64,000 nt of DNA. Source: Clitopilus passeckerianus (lineage: Eukaryota > Basidiomycota > Agaricomycetes > Agaricales > Entolomataceae). The stretch's first letter is position 1. Each line of letters opens with the position of its first letter. The notes beneath the pieces were generated by a model that was given only the letters and a program-made list of their open reading frames with translations, ran no database searches and was not told where the DNA came from. The stretch is from NCBI GenBank assembly GCA_944990035.1, contig CALYLX010000128.1:62001-126000 (forward strand), written 5' to 3'. Below are positions 44,431-54,843 of this stretch, piece after piece. A program made the position numbers and the translations under genes.

Positions 44431-45288
44431 GATAGGGGAGAGCTTGAAGATGGACAGAGAAACTGTTTGCTTTGCTTTTGTCGGTCATTTAGGGTTCCCT
44501 TTATATCTGCGAGTATTGTAGCTGAAACGGTTTCACGACCCTGGCATTGTCAGAGTGTGGACCATGAGAGCCCCCAAGGACAATGAGTAGATCATTGTCA
44601 AATTTCATTCCTCCAAATCGACCGTACAAGCTAGGCGAATGCCGCCCAGCAGCCCTCAAACCAAGGGAAACCGTAACTTCATAGATGCCAAGTCAGTAGA
44701 GTTCATAGCGAAAAAGACCTCAGTTCGGTATTAGTGCGTCAGCATACGGTCTTACAAGACCGAGAGTTCTGTCTCAAGAGCTCGAACCTTGATGTCGGTA
44801 CGTATTCCTCCCAGTATGTAAACGGCTGAGGAGCGACAGGAATGATGATTTTGACATCCGTCAAATTACAATTTACCCAACCTAGCCAAGCCTTCTGAGG
44901 CTATGGGCCGCATACTGTTGTATTGGGTAAGTTCATTTGCGCCTCTGAGGTAATGGCGGAGGGAATCCGCCGTCGTTACGCCACATAGTCTATTGAAGGA
45001 ATGAGAAGGATACTTGGGTAGGGCCTGCGTAGCCTTTGCGTGTAGTTGTTGAATGGGCGGTGTCAGCGATCTGTCAAATTTCCCTCCTTGAGAGCGGTGT
45101 AAGTATCAGAAAAGCAGGTGCGGCTTGGAGAATCATCCTCTGGTACTGTGGTGACAGTAAGAAACAAAGAGCAAATTGATCAAACTTGTGATCCAAGTTT
45201 CGGCCCGTGCCATAACTGTTACAAGTACGCTCCTGTCCTAGGCTCACAATCTCCATCCGAATCATCTCACCGACATAATCTAAGCTGA
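44431..45288. other. Intergenic DNA at the right border of the array
   Basis: Promoter of paralogue 7 and upstream DNA of the next plus-strand gene. No eighth copy of the secreted family could be read here in any frame. Confidence 0.5.
44500..44505 (-). promoter_or_regulatory. TATA box of paralogue 7
   Basis: TATAAA (in ATATAAAGGG) on the minus strand, 70 nt upstream of the start codon at 44430. Confidence 0.55.
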
Positions 45289-45946
45289 ATGGATGTTGAT
45301 AGCGATGAAGAAAACTTTAGATCCCCTCAGGCTCTACCACCATCTATGGCAGCCTCGAACTTCTCAGTAAGCCAATGCTAGTTGGGAGGGACTCCCTTTC
45401 GAGACTAGTTCGACTCACTTATATTCAGCATGGATTCAAGTGGCTCTCATATCTCGTAAACTGGATACTTCTGATGTCACAAGACGAATACAGCGATCTC
45501 ATCGCAGAGTACGTTCAGTTTTGAATCGCGAGGAGAACGTTCGATAAACGCGCCCCATTCTCAGGATGTTGCCTTTCTTATGTAGTCTGGAGTCTATCAA
45601 GGACCAGAGGAACGAATTGACGCGTCGTATCTTGCGATTATCAGCAGATCCGTCCCAGCTCGTGGCGCAAAACCAGCAAACGGGTGCCTACTGGGTTGAG
45701 GTTCTAGCTACAGATCATAACTCAGGAAACTGGGCTTTGCATCAGGATCGCACGGATGAAGCTGTGAGTTGTCCGTTCTTTGTCTCAGGTCTTTCTCTCA
45801 GAGAGACCCCTGCAGGATCTGTTGGACAGTCTCTGCCGTCAATTTGGAGGCACGAGTCTGGCTTAATGGACTCGTACCAGAACAGAAGGCGTCTTCAGGG
45901 ACCAGCCTTATCACAGTGTCTATCGCATAACCAATCCTTCAGTTGA
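45289..45946 (+). CDS. Hypothetical protein, unrecognised, 3' end uncertain
   Basis: Three exons join in phase from the ATG at 45289. They give MDVDSDEENFRSPQALPPSM, AASNFS, HGFKWLSYLVNWILLMSQDE, YSDLIAEMLPFLCSLESIKD, QRNELTRRILRLSADPSQLV and AYWVEVLATDHNSGNWALHQ. Introns are about 45367-45430 and 45509-45565. After DRTDEA (about 45762) the literal frame runs to a stop at 45946 with less protein-like sequence. Other frames carry plausible pieces (FLSERPLQDLLDSLCRQFGG; EARVWLNGLVPEQKASSGT), so the true end may differ or be damaged. No family recognised. It faces the isochorismatase-like gene tail to tail, about 110 bp away. Confidence 0.5.
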
Positions 45947-46057
45947 TTTGAAAGATTGCGGTGCGGCGGTAAGCGTAATTACGGAGAGAGGTGTAGGTTA
46001 TCGAGGCGTCTATGGTCTAAAGTCTAATCTCCAACAACCAAAGTCCGTGCAAATGCC

Positions 46058-47015
46058 TCAACCCGACACCTTCTCTGTGCCATTCACCGTTGGCTTCGGG
46101 ACACCATTTGTCAAGGATGTCTTCTCAAGTCCGTTCGCCAGCTGCTGAACATCAGCCTCAACGTCCTTACCATCGATCACAGCATCTCCGGCCTTAGTCG
46201 TTCCTGCAAGAGTCTCCTTCACCAGCCTGCTGTATGCCTTGAATCCAGGATGCTTCGCGGTACCCAGCATTCTAAAGCCGAGACTCTCTGACGTGGTGAT
46301 CTTGCAACCTTCACTGCGTAGCTGGTCAACGACGACTGGAACCTCCCATCTGTTGTGCGACGTCAAGCAATCGGCAATGAGATAGGGTGTGTAGGGAGTT
46401 GTTCTCCAAAATGGCTGCAGGAGGTCTTGTGCGGTTTGGAGGACACATATGTGTGCCTATAATAGAATACAATGCGGATGGTCAATGTTTTACGTTTGCG
46501 GCCGGAAAACCAATTCCACATACCTCTATACCGAAGAGTACGACGTTTTTAATGTGAGGACGAGCCTTGAGTATTTCCTCTACTTCTGGTGTAATCATAG
46601 AGAAAGAGGCCTTGTCGAATGTGCCAAGATTGAGTGGTCCTAGATGGCTAAAGTCCAGGCCAGGATCCAGAGGACCAAGAGCTAGAAATTTTCAGATAAG
46701 GAACGAAATCGACCATGGACAGCTCATCAGCCACACACCCTTCGCTGCTTGAGTACATGACACGACCTCACAGTCAAGGATCTATGATTCATTGTAAGCA
46801 TGATGCAGAGGTACCAGACAAAGAGCGGTTACTTTGGCAATCTTCAGCAATTTGTTTGCACTGAAGATGAGGTGGTCGAATCCAGTGATCGACTTGCCTA
46901 CGGAGAGACGTGGTCAGAGAGGCGAATTGATGGTAGACAGGTAAAATGGCCTCACGGAAGATCGACTGCAAGTCACACAGAAAAAGATCGTCGACTGTGG
47001 TGTTATGACTGGCAT
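46058..47015 (-). CDS. Isochorismatase-family hydrolase A (ISOC/YcaC type), frame break near the N-terminus
   Basis: A cysteine hydrolase of the isochorismatase-like fold; substrate unknown. The start MPVITPQSTIFFC at 47015 is clear, but the active-site Asp segment (CDLQSIFREAI) lies one frame over, so about one base seems missing at 46977-46982. Copy B reads through the same place as TIFFCCDLQTKF. Later exons are SITGFDHLIFSANKLLKIAK, ILDCEVVSCTQAAK, LGPLDPGLDFSHLGPLNLGT and MITPEVEEILKARPHIKNVV. The nucleophile motif FGIEAHICVLQTAQDLL follows, then IADCLTSHNRWEVPVVVDQL and TSESLGFRMLGTAKHPGFKA. The C-terminus has an extra hydrophilic tail of about 40 residues compared with B. Five introns. 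Confidence 0.8.
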
Positions 47016-47268
47016 CTCTAGTCTGGATGGAACTAGATGGAAGTGTTGAATTGACCGTCGGGCACCTTCTTTACTCGGAAGTCGGCGTGGGTTAGGCGCC
47101 AATTTATATACAGATTGCTCTGATGCTACTCTGGTGAGAAGTTGGAACCTCGTAGATATACCGGGGACTAATACGAGTCATATCTGTCATTATTTTCATT
47201 AAGGACATGGAGGATGATTATCTAGAAATTTTACAAAAATTCTAGCGACTAGATACCTGGTAGAAACC

Positions 47269-48136
47269 TCAAACTTTGGGGGCGAAATGGCCGAGAAGAA
47301 CATTCCCGGCTATATTGCCCGCTTCACCAGTCTCCTTGTTGTATTTAGCAAATGCCTTGAATTTTGGATGCTCTGCACTTCCGACAATCTGGTAGCCAAA
47401 GCTCTGGCTGGTCGTGACAATGGCACCTTCTTGGCGGAGGCGATCAAACAGAATAGGGATTTCAAACGCGTTGGAGGAAGAGACTCCGTCCGCAATGATG
47501 TAAGGCTTTATCGGCCGAGAGTAAGACAGCAGTGACAGCGTCGTTTGCAGAACACAGATCTGGGCCTAACAGAGTCCGGCCGTTGTATTAGGGCGCAGTC
47601 GAGCGGAAGTAAATAGATATCATTACCTCAATACCGAATATGACGACGTTCTTGATATGTGGCCGTGCATCGAGGATATCGCTCAGCTCTTTCGTAAACA
47701 TCGAGAACAGCAGTTTGTCTACAGTCCTGATATGCAGGGGACCGAGCGTATCCAGTCCAACTCCGGGATCTACAGGTCCGAGAACTGGGGAATACGGATT
47801 AACCTCGCGAAAGAGAATTTACAGCCTGTCAGAACATACCTTTGCCATACTGGATTGTAGCTACGACCTCTATTTCGAGGATCTAAAAGAGACAACAGCG
47901 AGAACAAAGTTCAAACAGGATTCGGTGAATATGAAAGGTAGGTTCGAACCTTGGCAAGCTTGACCAGCCTGCTGGCGGTAGAAACCACCTGGTCAAAATT
48001 CTGAATGGCAGGCCCTGCATTTGACACGGTTAAGCAAGTCAGCAAGTGCGCAATTCCGAGATAACATACCGAACTTTGTCTGAAGATCACAGCAGAAAAA
48101 GATGGTGTTTTCGGGGGTCAAAGGTACTGGGGCCAT
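47269..48136 (-). CDS. Isochorismatase-family hydrolase B (ISOC/YcaC type)
   Basis: Tandem paralogue of hydrolase A, 253 bp upstream of it on the same strand. The start MAPVPLTPENTIFFCCDLQT at 48136 contains the catalytic Asp. Then GPAIQNFDQVVSTASRLVKL, ILEIEVVATIQYGK, LGPVDPGVGLDTLGPLHIRT and MFTKELSDILDARPHIKNVV. The nucleophile Cys lies in FGIEAQICVLQTTLSLL, followed by PYIIADGVSSSNAFEIPILF and TSQSFGYQIVGSAEHPKFKA, ending GHFAPKV. Five short introns sit at the same places as in A, and all junctions keep the frame. The family includes animal ISOC1/ISOC2 and bacterial YcaC; the substrate is not predictable. Confidence 0.88.
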
Positions 48137-48553
48137 CTTGGTCTATGTAAATCTATAAACTTCTGGGTTGTTACTAGGCTCATACTGGCCGCTACTTATA
48201 TTTGAACCGGGCATAACAGTGGGGACAGTGGTTGGTGAATTCTTGAGATGGTACGGAGATTGAATTGCAGGGATGAGCGTGTGGCCGTGCACCACGTGAA
48301 GACGAGTTTCCTGAGTTCTCGCCATCATCATCACCGCCAGCGGTTGTTTGGTTGCGCCGTTCTTGTCGTCGCCGTCGCCGTCGAAGACGAGCTAGTCACT
48401 GTGTCTTGACTAGACGTATACCCCCGCAGCCCCTTTGCTGTTGTCCAACTCCAACGTTGCCTTTCTTGGCACTTCCTTTCATTTAAAACGACTCCCATAC
48501 CGGACTCCCGTTCTTTTCTACGAACACAGCAAAAAACCGTTGAGGATTGATCG
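48137..48553. other. Divergent intergenic region
   Basis: Promoters of hydrolase B and of the coiled-coil gene. CGTCG-rich near 48360-48390; no coding sequence. Confidence 0.5.
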
Positions 48554-51500
48554 ATGCAATCTACTATGTTTGTTGATAATGCTAATGACGTCTCGGAGAG
48601 GAAGAGGGTGAGTGACTAGCGACGGGAACCATCTCTTTAGATTAACATGCAGAAATCTAGTTCGAGTCCTTCAAGCTTGGAGGCGGCCTCCCTCGGGTGT
48701 GACCCCTAGCCACTCGCATAGGCGCTCCCATTCTCGCAACGTGTCGGTATCCTTGCCTGGCCTTAACGCTCCTGCCATGTCCAAGCCTACGAGTCCAGAG
48801 ACGGACCAGTCGTCAACTCTTCAGCCATCAAACAAGCGTCATTCGCACCACAAACGCCGTTCTTCTGTCTCCACACGTACAGAGTCTGCTGAACTGATGG
48901 GCATTTCTATTCCCAACCTACCGACTTCGTCCTCTGAAGATAACGTAAACTTGGGCGAAAAGGACTCCATTCGACGCCGAGCGTTATGGGCGCTGGAAGG
49001 CAAACCTGATCTATCGTACAGCAAAGTCGAGATCCCCGAGCTGTCAGATTCTGCCTCAGAAAAGACTAGCTTTGATTTCTGTAAGTCATCTGATGCAAAA
49101 TAATGCTGTTTTTGACTGAAGATTCCCCCTAGCAACCAAGTCCTCCCCCGCACCAAATGCCATGCCCAACTTCGGACCGGGCCTGATGTCCAATAAACGG
49201 GATTCCTTCAAGCTCCTTGCTGCATCCTCGTCCTCGAAGGACCAGTTAGGAACTCTCATTGAAGAAGAGGAAGAAGAGGACGAAAGCCCCAAGACAAGGG
49301 ACATTCTGTGAAAATGGAATCAGAAGCCTCAACTGTTGTCCCTGACGACAATATTCCCGTGAAGTCCGTGTCAAGGCCTCGTCCTGCGACTTTGAACCTC
49401 AAGCCTCTGTCTCTCACTCCGGATTCGATTTCCAACGCTGGTGCAGGCCTCCCAACACCTGTTCCCACACCGAGCCCGCAGCTGACCCACAAAGCGCTGA
49501 ACGCTACAGAGGATTCCACGACTGTTACGATCACACGAGATGAAACTTCGAACTCCAAGCCCCGCCTACCGCTCAATATCAAGATTAACAATTTGGCGAG
49601 CCACGGCGCTCATCATTGCCCATGTCTCCGGAAGACGTCAAATCTGGTCGCCGTAGCAGCATTGGCTACAAGACCTCTTCCAATGGCGTTGTCACCAATT
49701 TTGCTGGCCTTCCTACTCCTGAGATAACCCCTACTTCATTCGAGCGTCGGTTCTCGTTGTCGGACCCATTGCGCCGTGCGAGCACGAGCACTACAGCCAG
49801 TGGAGACGACGAGGTTTTTGCGAACCACCCGACGCAGTCGAGGCCTCTCAGTGCCAGCGAGCAACACTTCTTGGTCAAATCGCATAATGCGCTTCTTGCG
49901 CGCATCACCGACCTAGAGCGTGCTTTGTCAATGAGGAGGATGTCGTCGGGTGGGTTTTCCGGCAGCGCGGGATCGAGACCGATGTCAATGGTCTCGGATC
50001 TGTCGTCCTCGAGCGATATGGGAAGTACGGAACCCAATGATGAGATGTTGAGGCTGGTTGCGGATTTGAAGGCTGAGAGGGATGAATTGAAGAGAGATGT
50101 GGATGGTTGGAGGACACGAGTTGCCGACATGGAGAAGCAGCTCTCGGTTGTTGCAGGGAGGGTTGAGACCGAGCGACGAGATGCTTGGGTTGCCAGGTCA
50201 ATGTCTGGCCTTCTCGAGGTGGAGAAAAGGACACTCGAAAGGAAGCTTGAGGCCGTTGAGAAATCAGCTTCCGATCTCCAGAATGAGAAGAACGAACTTG
50301 GCCAGCAGAACACGGAGATGAAGAGCAAGATCAGCGCTCTGGAATCTGAACTTGAACAACTTCGCAACATGAACACCGCAAAGGTCCAAGGACTTCATCA
50401 GATGCCTTTGGAGTTCACCATGAAGCGATTCACCTCGGTCGACTCTGGGAGCTCTGCGACCGATGTCGAAGATTTGGTTGAAGGCAGTCCTAAAGCTGTC
50501 TTCGAGCTGAGGTCGGTGGCTGAAGAGGAGGAACATGCGTTCTCTGACGACGATAACGGGCTTGCCGGATACGAGGACGAAGACGAATTCGATCCTGATA
50601 TGAGTTTCCATTCCTCATCCTCTTTCGACTCCAATTCACCGAGGTCGACCACGCATCTTGAACTGAACCATCCCGATTCTGCGAAAGCAGAGTCCATGCC
50701 AGTCACCAACGTTGATACACCCGAGATACAGGCACCTCGTCCTACCCATGCTTCCCGTGCCTCTCTCTCAAAGACCTGGACATTCCCCGAGGTGTTCAAT
50801 TTACCGCACCTGCGTCCCAGGCCGACAATGTTGATAACTTCTTCGAGTGCTTTAAGGACGAGGATAGTGACCGTTCTCGTTCCCCATCTTCCCCCCTCGA
50901 CTACTCCTATGAGAAGAGCAAGGGCCTCTTCGCTGCTGGTTTCAAATACGCAACAGAAGATGATACACCTCCGTTCTTCTTTCCATCCGGAGTAGGCACC
51001 GATTCAGGCAAACTCGACGCGGTTGCTGAAGAAGACGAAGAGGAAGAAGTTCAAAAGGCGAACGATGACCTCATGTTTGGCCATGCAAGTGGTATCCAAA
51101 TCACGTTCACCCCTCCGCAAGAAGAGGACGATAAAGGACTGGATGTTCTACGCAATTCTACATCCATCCTGGGCCTACCAGCGGATGATCCTGCTGAGGA
51201 GAGCTCTAGCCCGTTCAATTTCGGGCGTCCTGTTGTCAGCCCTCCGACACCAGAAACTCCTCCCAGGCTCTCTCGTGCCGCTACACCTCCTTCAACGTCC
51301 CGTCCCTCATCTGCTACATCTTCTCCGTCTTCAATCCCTCGTTCAATATCCCTGAGATCAACAACCAGGACCTCCTCGCCTTCAAACACCCCCCCTAATC
51401 TTTCCCGTAAGGTCCGCCCCACATCAACATCACCTACAAAACGCAGTGGGCCTCCGCCATCCTTCATCCCTCAACCAAAGCTTTCATCTCCCATGCGTCG

Positions 51501-52169
51501 CGTTTCAAATCCCATTCGATCAACAAGCCTGGAATCTCCCTCTCCTCCACCTTTGCGTCAGCCCCAGTTCAAGTCTCTAAAACTGGTTAATGGAATGGGC
51601 CCCTCTGGCAGTGGATATGGTTCGAACCCTGTCCCTCAAACTATGCCCATGTGTGCGTCCTAACCGACTCTTCTTTTCTCTGCACAGGTTCGAATCACCG
51701 TTCTCTTCATAGATCCCACGCAGCGGTACCCGTCCGGAGGGCGTCTTCGGAGATAATGAGTATCGACCTTTCCGACCCAACAACCGACCTTAGCTTTTCA
51801 ACAACACCGAATACCACTATTTCTTCACCCCCCAACCCTTCAATCGAGGCGTCCACAACGCCAAAGTCTTCTGGCCTGCTTTCATCCTCGTTGTCTTCTT
51901 ACGTCCCGTCACCGCGATCAACGTTCCAGACGTTCACCAGCTTTATCCCCAATCCCTGGTCTCAACGCCCAGTTACCCCTGCGAATGCCATTGAAGCAAC
52001 AAGGCCGCCGGCGCCACCTGCTACAGCTCCCTATCAACGGACCTTCGTCAGCAAGGAAGCTCAGCTCCAAAAACTGCGCGTTCGGCTTGCCAGGGAAGGC
52101 TCGCTCAAGACGAAGACTTCCGTCAATGTCAGTTGCAAACGGTGTGACGATGATGTCGTTTCGCTCTAG
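48554..52169 (+). CDS. Large Ser/Pro-rich coiled-coil protein with several apparent frame breaks
   Basis: I do not recognise a named family. Exon 1 begins MQSTMFVDNANDVSERKR (48554) and joins to KSSSSPSSLEAAS. The protein then reads SHSHRRSHSRNVSVSLPGLN, SIRRRALWALEGKPDLSYSK, LPTPEITPTSFERRFSLSD and SASEQHFLVKSHNALLARIT. A long coiled coil follows (about 50035-50370: MLRLVADLKAERDELKRDVD, VEKRTLERKLEAVEKSASDL), then acidic and Ser-rich tails. The C-terminus has TFVSKEAQLQKLRVRLAREG and CKRCDDDVVSL. True introns lie at 48601-48651, about 49081-49132 and about 51648-51688. Coding character jumps frame at about 48691-48700, 49290-49303, 49598-49601 and 50790-50800 with no usable splice sites. 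Many base errors here, or decay, are both possible. No membrane segment or signal peptide. Confidence 0.65.
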
Positions 52170-52720
52170 ACGGTGCTTTCTTTCTCGCATTCACAGCATG
52201 TTACGCAAAGCTCGTTTGTCATTATTCTTCATTATTGAAATTTGTACCATTGCTATCACACCTCTTGGACTCGAGCCACCCCCTTACTTTTACTTCCGCA
52301 TTTAGCCACCGCCCCATTGTATCATGCTGCCACACACACACGCAATATCTATGCTTTGCATGCCCGTTTTTATATCCCTCTCCCTTTTTACCCCTATATT
52401 TATACCTTTCCACCCATTCATTGTACAAAACTTTTTTGATTTTATCTTGGGAAGCTTGACGTTTCACCAGTGGCACCTACAAAGTGCAATTGTGTATTTG
52501 TAAAATGATCATGAACGCTTTCCTTGGTATATATGCAAAAAATATGAGTCATTATTCTTTTGGTGAAATACGTGTAGAAAATGTCCATGTCCAGATTCCA
52601 GACCAGCGTGTCCAGGCCTGTGTCGGGTCCCGGGTCTTTCCGTCCACGTGAGAAAGCAAACTTGAATATCCACCACCGCCGTCTCCGACGCTTTCAACAA
52701 CCACCTACTCAACTTTAACA
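52170..52720. other. Intergenic DNA
   Basis: The 3' UTR of the coiled-coil gene (pyrimidine-rich, with cacacacacacgc near 52332-52343) and the promoter of the NDUFA4-like gene. No gene seen. Confidence 0.5.
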
Positions 52721-53237
52721 ATGCTGCGCGCAACTGCTATCAGACGTATGGCTCAAAATGCTAGCCCCAAGCCCATCCGCACCGGTCTCATGAAGAACTG
52801 GTATGCCGTTGAGGTATGTTCATAACATGGCGTTCTGTGCTGCATGATTCTAATTCCGAATACTTGACAGGCCATCCCCATGTAAGTCTGGAAATCCCCT
52901 CAATACCCAAGGACTTCGACTGAATACCCGTTATTAGCTATGTTATTATTGGTGGTGTCGTTGTTGGAGCTGGCTGGTACACTTACCGCCTTGCTATGGG
53001 TCACTCTGGTGCGTCAACAACTTTTATTGTCCGAAATGGTTGTTCATAGTCTCTTTCTCTAGTTGTCTGGACAAAAAGCAACCCTACTCCCTGGAATACC
53101 ATCCAGCCTAACCAGGGCACCAAGATGCTGGAGGTTAACCAGAAGTTCGACAAGAGGTATGTTGGCACTCCAAGAATATGTGTCTCCGGGCATCACTCAC
53201 GCTTTCTTCCTCTAGCTGGTCAAGGGAAAAACTGTAG
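52721..53237 (+). CDS. NDUFA4/B12D-like small mitochondrial membrane protein
   Basis: A short single-pass protein of the NADH-ubiquinone reductase MLRQ/B12D family (PF06522), associated with complex I or IV in different eukaryotes. Exons join as MLRATAIRRMAQNASPKPIR, TGLMKNWYAVE, AIPIYVIIGGVVVGAGWYTY (the membrane helix), RLAMGHSVVWTKSNPTPWNT, IQPNQGTKMLEVNQKFDK and SWSREKL. Five exons, one of them only 11 nt (GCCATCCCCAT, about 52872-52882). The N-terminus is Arg-rich and may aid mitochondrial import. Every intron is GT-AG. About 85 codons, normal for the family. Confidence 0.86.
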
Positions 53238-53444
53238 ATTGACAACATTTCCTTCTTTGTTTTTATGCAACTTTGAAATACACCGTATTTTCCGACCCAC
53301 CCGATTCGCTTTTGCGCGATTTCAGTCCCCTGTCACGTCTTCGTGACGCTCGCAAATCCCATTGCGTGATGAACCGAATATAAGCTTTTTGTGCTGCTTT
53401 CATCCACATTTCACCTTTTTCAACTCACTTCAAGTGTCCGTGCG

Positions 53445-54805
53445 ATGCCTTCGGAAAACGAACCCGTAGCGGGCCTAGCGCTTGTTGGTCTAATCAGCGT
53501 TTCTGCAGCTGTGACTCTGATAACAGGAACCTAATCTTTAGCACACACTTGACGGACCTCTCAAACTCTCTGCGATCGTCTTTGGAGCAGCTACCTTAAG
53601 CTCTGGCTACAACAATGATCAATATCTTGAGAGCGATACTCCTCTTCAGACAGTCCGCCTTGCGCTTCGGTATAGCATGTTCTCTCATTGAGGGGAACAA
53701 TTGCTCACCTTCACCTTCCAGCTACGGCATCACAGCTTTCGACACCTCAGTCTACTACGGAGTATCCGAGATCGTTCTCGGTAAAGTTCTGCAGGCCCTC
53801 AAGGACGAATTTCCAAGATCCTCTTATCGATTGGTAAACTTGTCTCGTCGGGGTTGCCGGATCTCACGAGCTCATGATTTCTTACCTCACTCTGCATTGA
53901 CAGATGACCAAGTGCGGACGGTATGGTCTTGACGACTTCGACTACTCTCCGGGCCGGATACGGGATAGCGTCAAGCAAAGTTTGGCCCGATTGCAAACTG
54001 ATTACCTTGACACGGTTTATCTCCATGATATTGAATTCGTTGCTAGTCCCTTCGCACCGAGGGCAAGTGGGAATCATGGTTCGGCGTTGGGAGAGGACAG
54101 AGGAGCTTACGGGCTCGCGAAAGGACAAGAGGGTATCATCAGAGGCGAAGGCGACAAGAAAATTCTGGCAGCTTATGCAGAACTGCGCAAGCTACGAGAT
54201 GAAGGCCTTGTTCGCAAAATTGGCATCACAGGTAAATCCTTCCAGTTGAGCGACGATGCTTCCAAATGCTGATTATCGCTCGAGGCTTTCCGCTCCCAGT
54301 GCTGCTGAGGATTGCACTCTTGATTCACCACACATATGAGCCTGTAGATGTGCTTCTCTCGTATTCACATCTGTCCCTACAGAACAGGACGTTCCGGGAA
54401 TATTCAAAGGAGCTGAAGGAGCGAGCTAAGGTGGCAGAGCTTCTGGCAGCGTCCCCTCTCAGCATGGGGCTCTTGACGCCCTCCGGCCCGCCAGCTTGGC
54501 ATCCTGCTCCGCCTGAGCTACGTGCAGCAGCTTTGGCAGCGAACGCACTCTGGCCCCAAGGCCTCCCAAATCTTGCCTCTGGATGGGCAATACGCAACAC
54601 GGGGCGAAGCGCAGGGAACATTCCGCTGGTTGCTGGATTCAGCACACCTGCAGAAGTACATCAATGCATAAAAGCATGGAGGGAAATACAGGAGAATGAT
54701 ACGGAAGAAAGAAGGAAAGCAGAGGAAGCTGTACAGGCGGCTTTTGAGAAATCTGGATATTTAGATTGGTCATGGGCGTCTGGTAGAGTACAGTCGCGTC
54801 TGTAG
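53445..54805 (+). CDS. Aldo-keto reductase, D-arabinose/L-galactose dehydrogenase type
   Basis: An NAD(P)-dependent sugar dehydrogenase of the AKR superfamily, most like yeast Ara2 and L-galactose dehydrogenase, which make aldonolactones for erythro-ascorbate. Exons: MPSENEPVAGLALVGLIS, then (53544 on) HTLDGPLKLSAIVFGAATLS, NNDQYLESDTPLQTVRLALR and YGITAFDTSVYYGVSEIVLG, with catalytic Asp and Tyr. Then MTKCGRYGLDDFDYSPGRIR (catalytic Lys), SVKQSLARLQTDYLDTVYLH (catalytic His) and LRDEGLVRKIGITG, YEPVDVLLSYSHLSLQN, SPLSMGLLTPSGPPAWHPAP. The end is IPLVAGFSTPAEVHQCIKAW and a charged helix. The first intron (43 nt) is short, so the exact N-terminus is less sure. The next gene starts 38 bp downstream. 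Confidence 0.88.
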
Positions 54806-54843
54806 AATAGCCGATCACGGTAGTACCACTACCACCACCACCA

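Noticed and set aside
23745..53237. NDUFA12 and an NDUFA4-like gene in one window as a respiratory cluster
   Set aside because: They are almost 30 kb apart with many unrelated genes between; fungal respiratory genes are not normally clustered.
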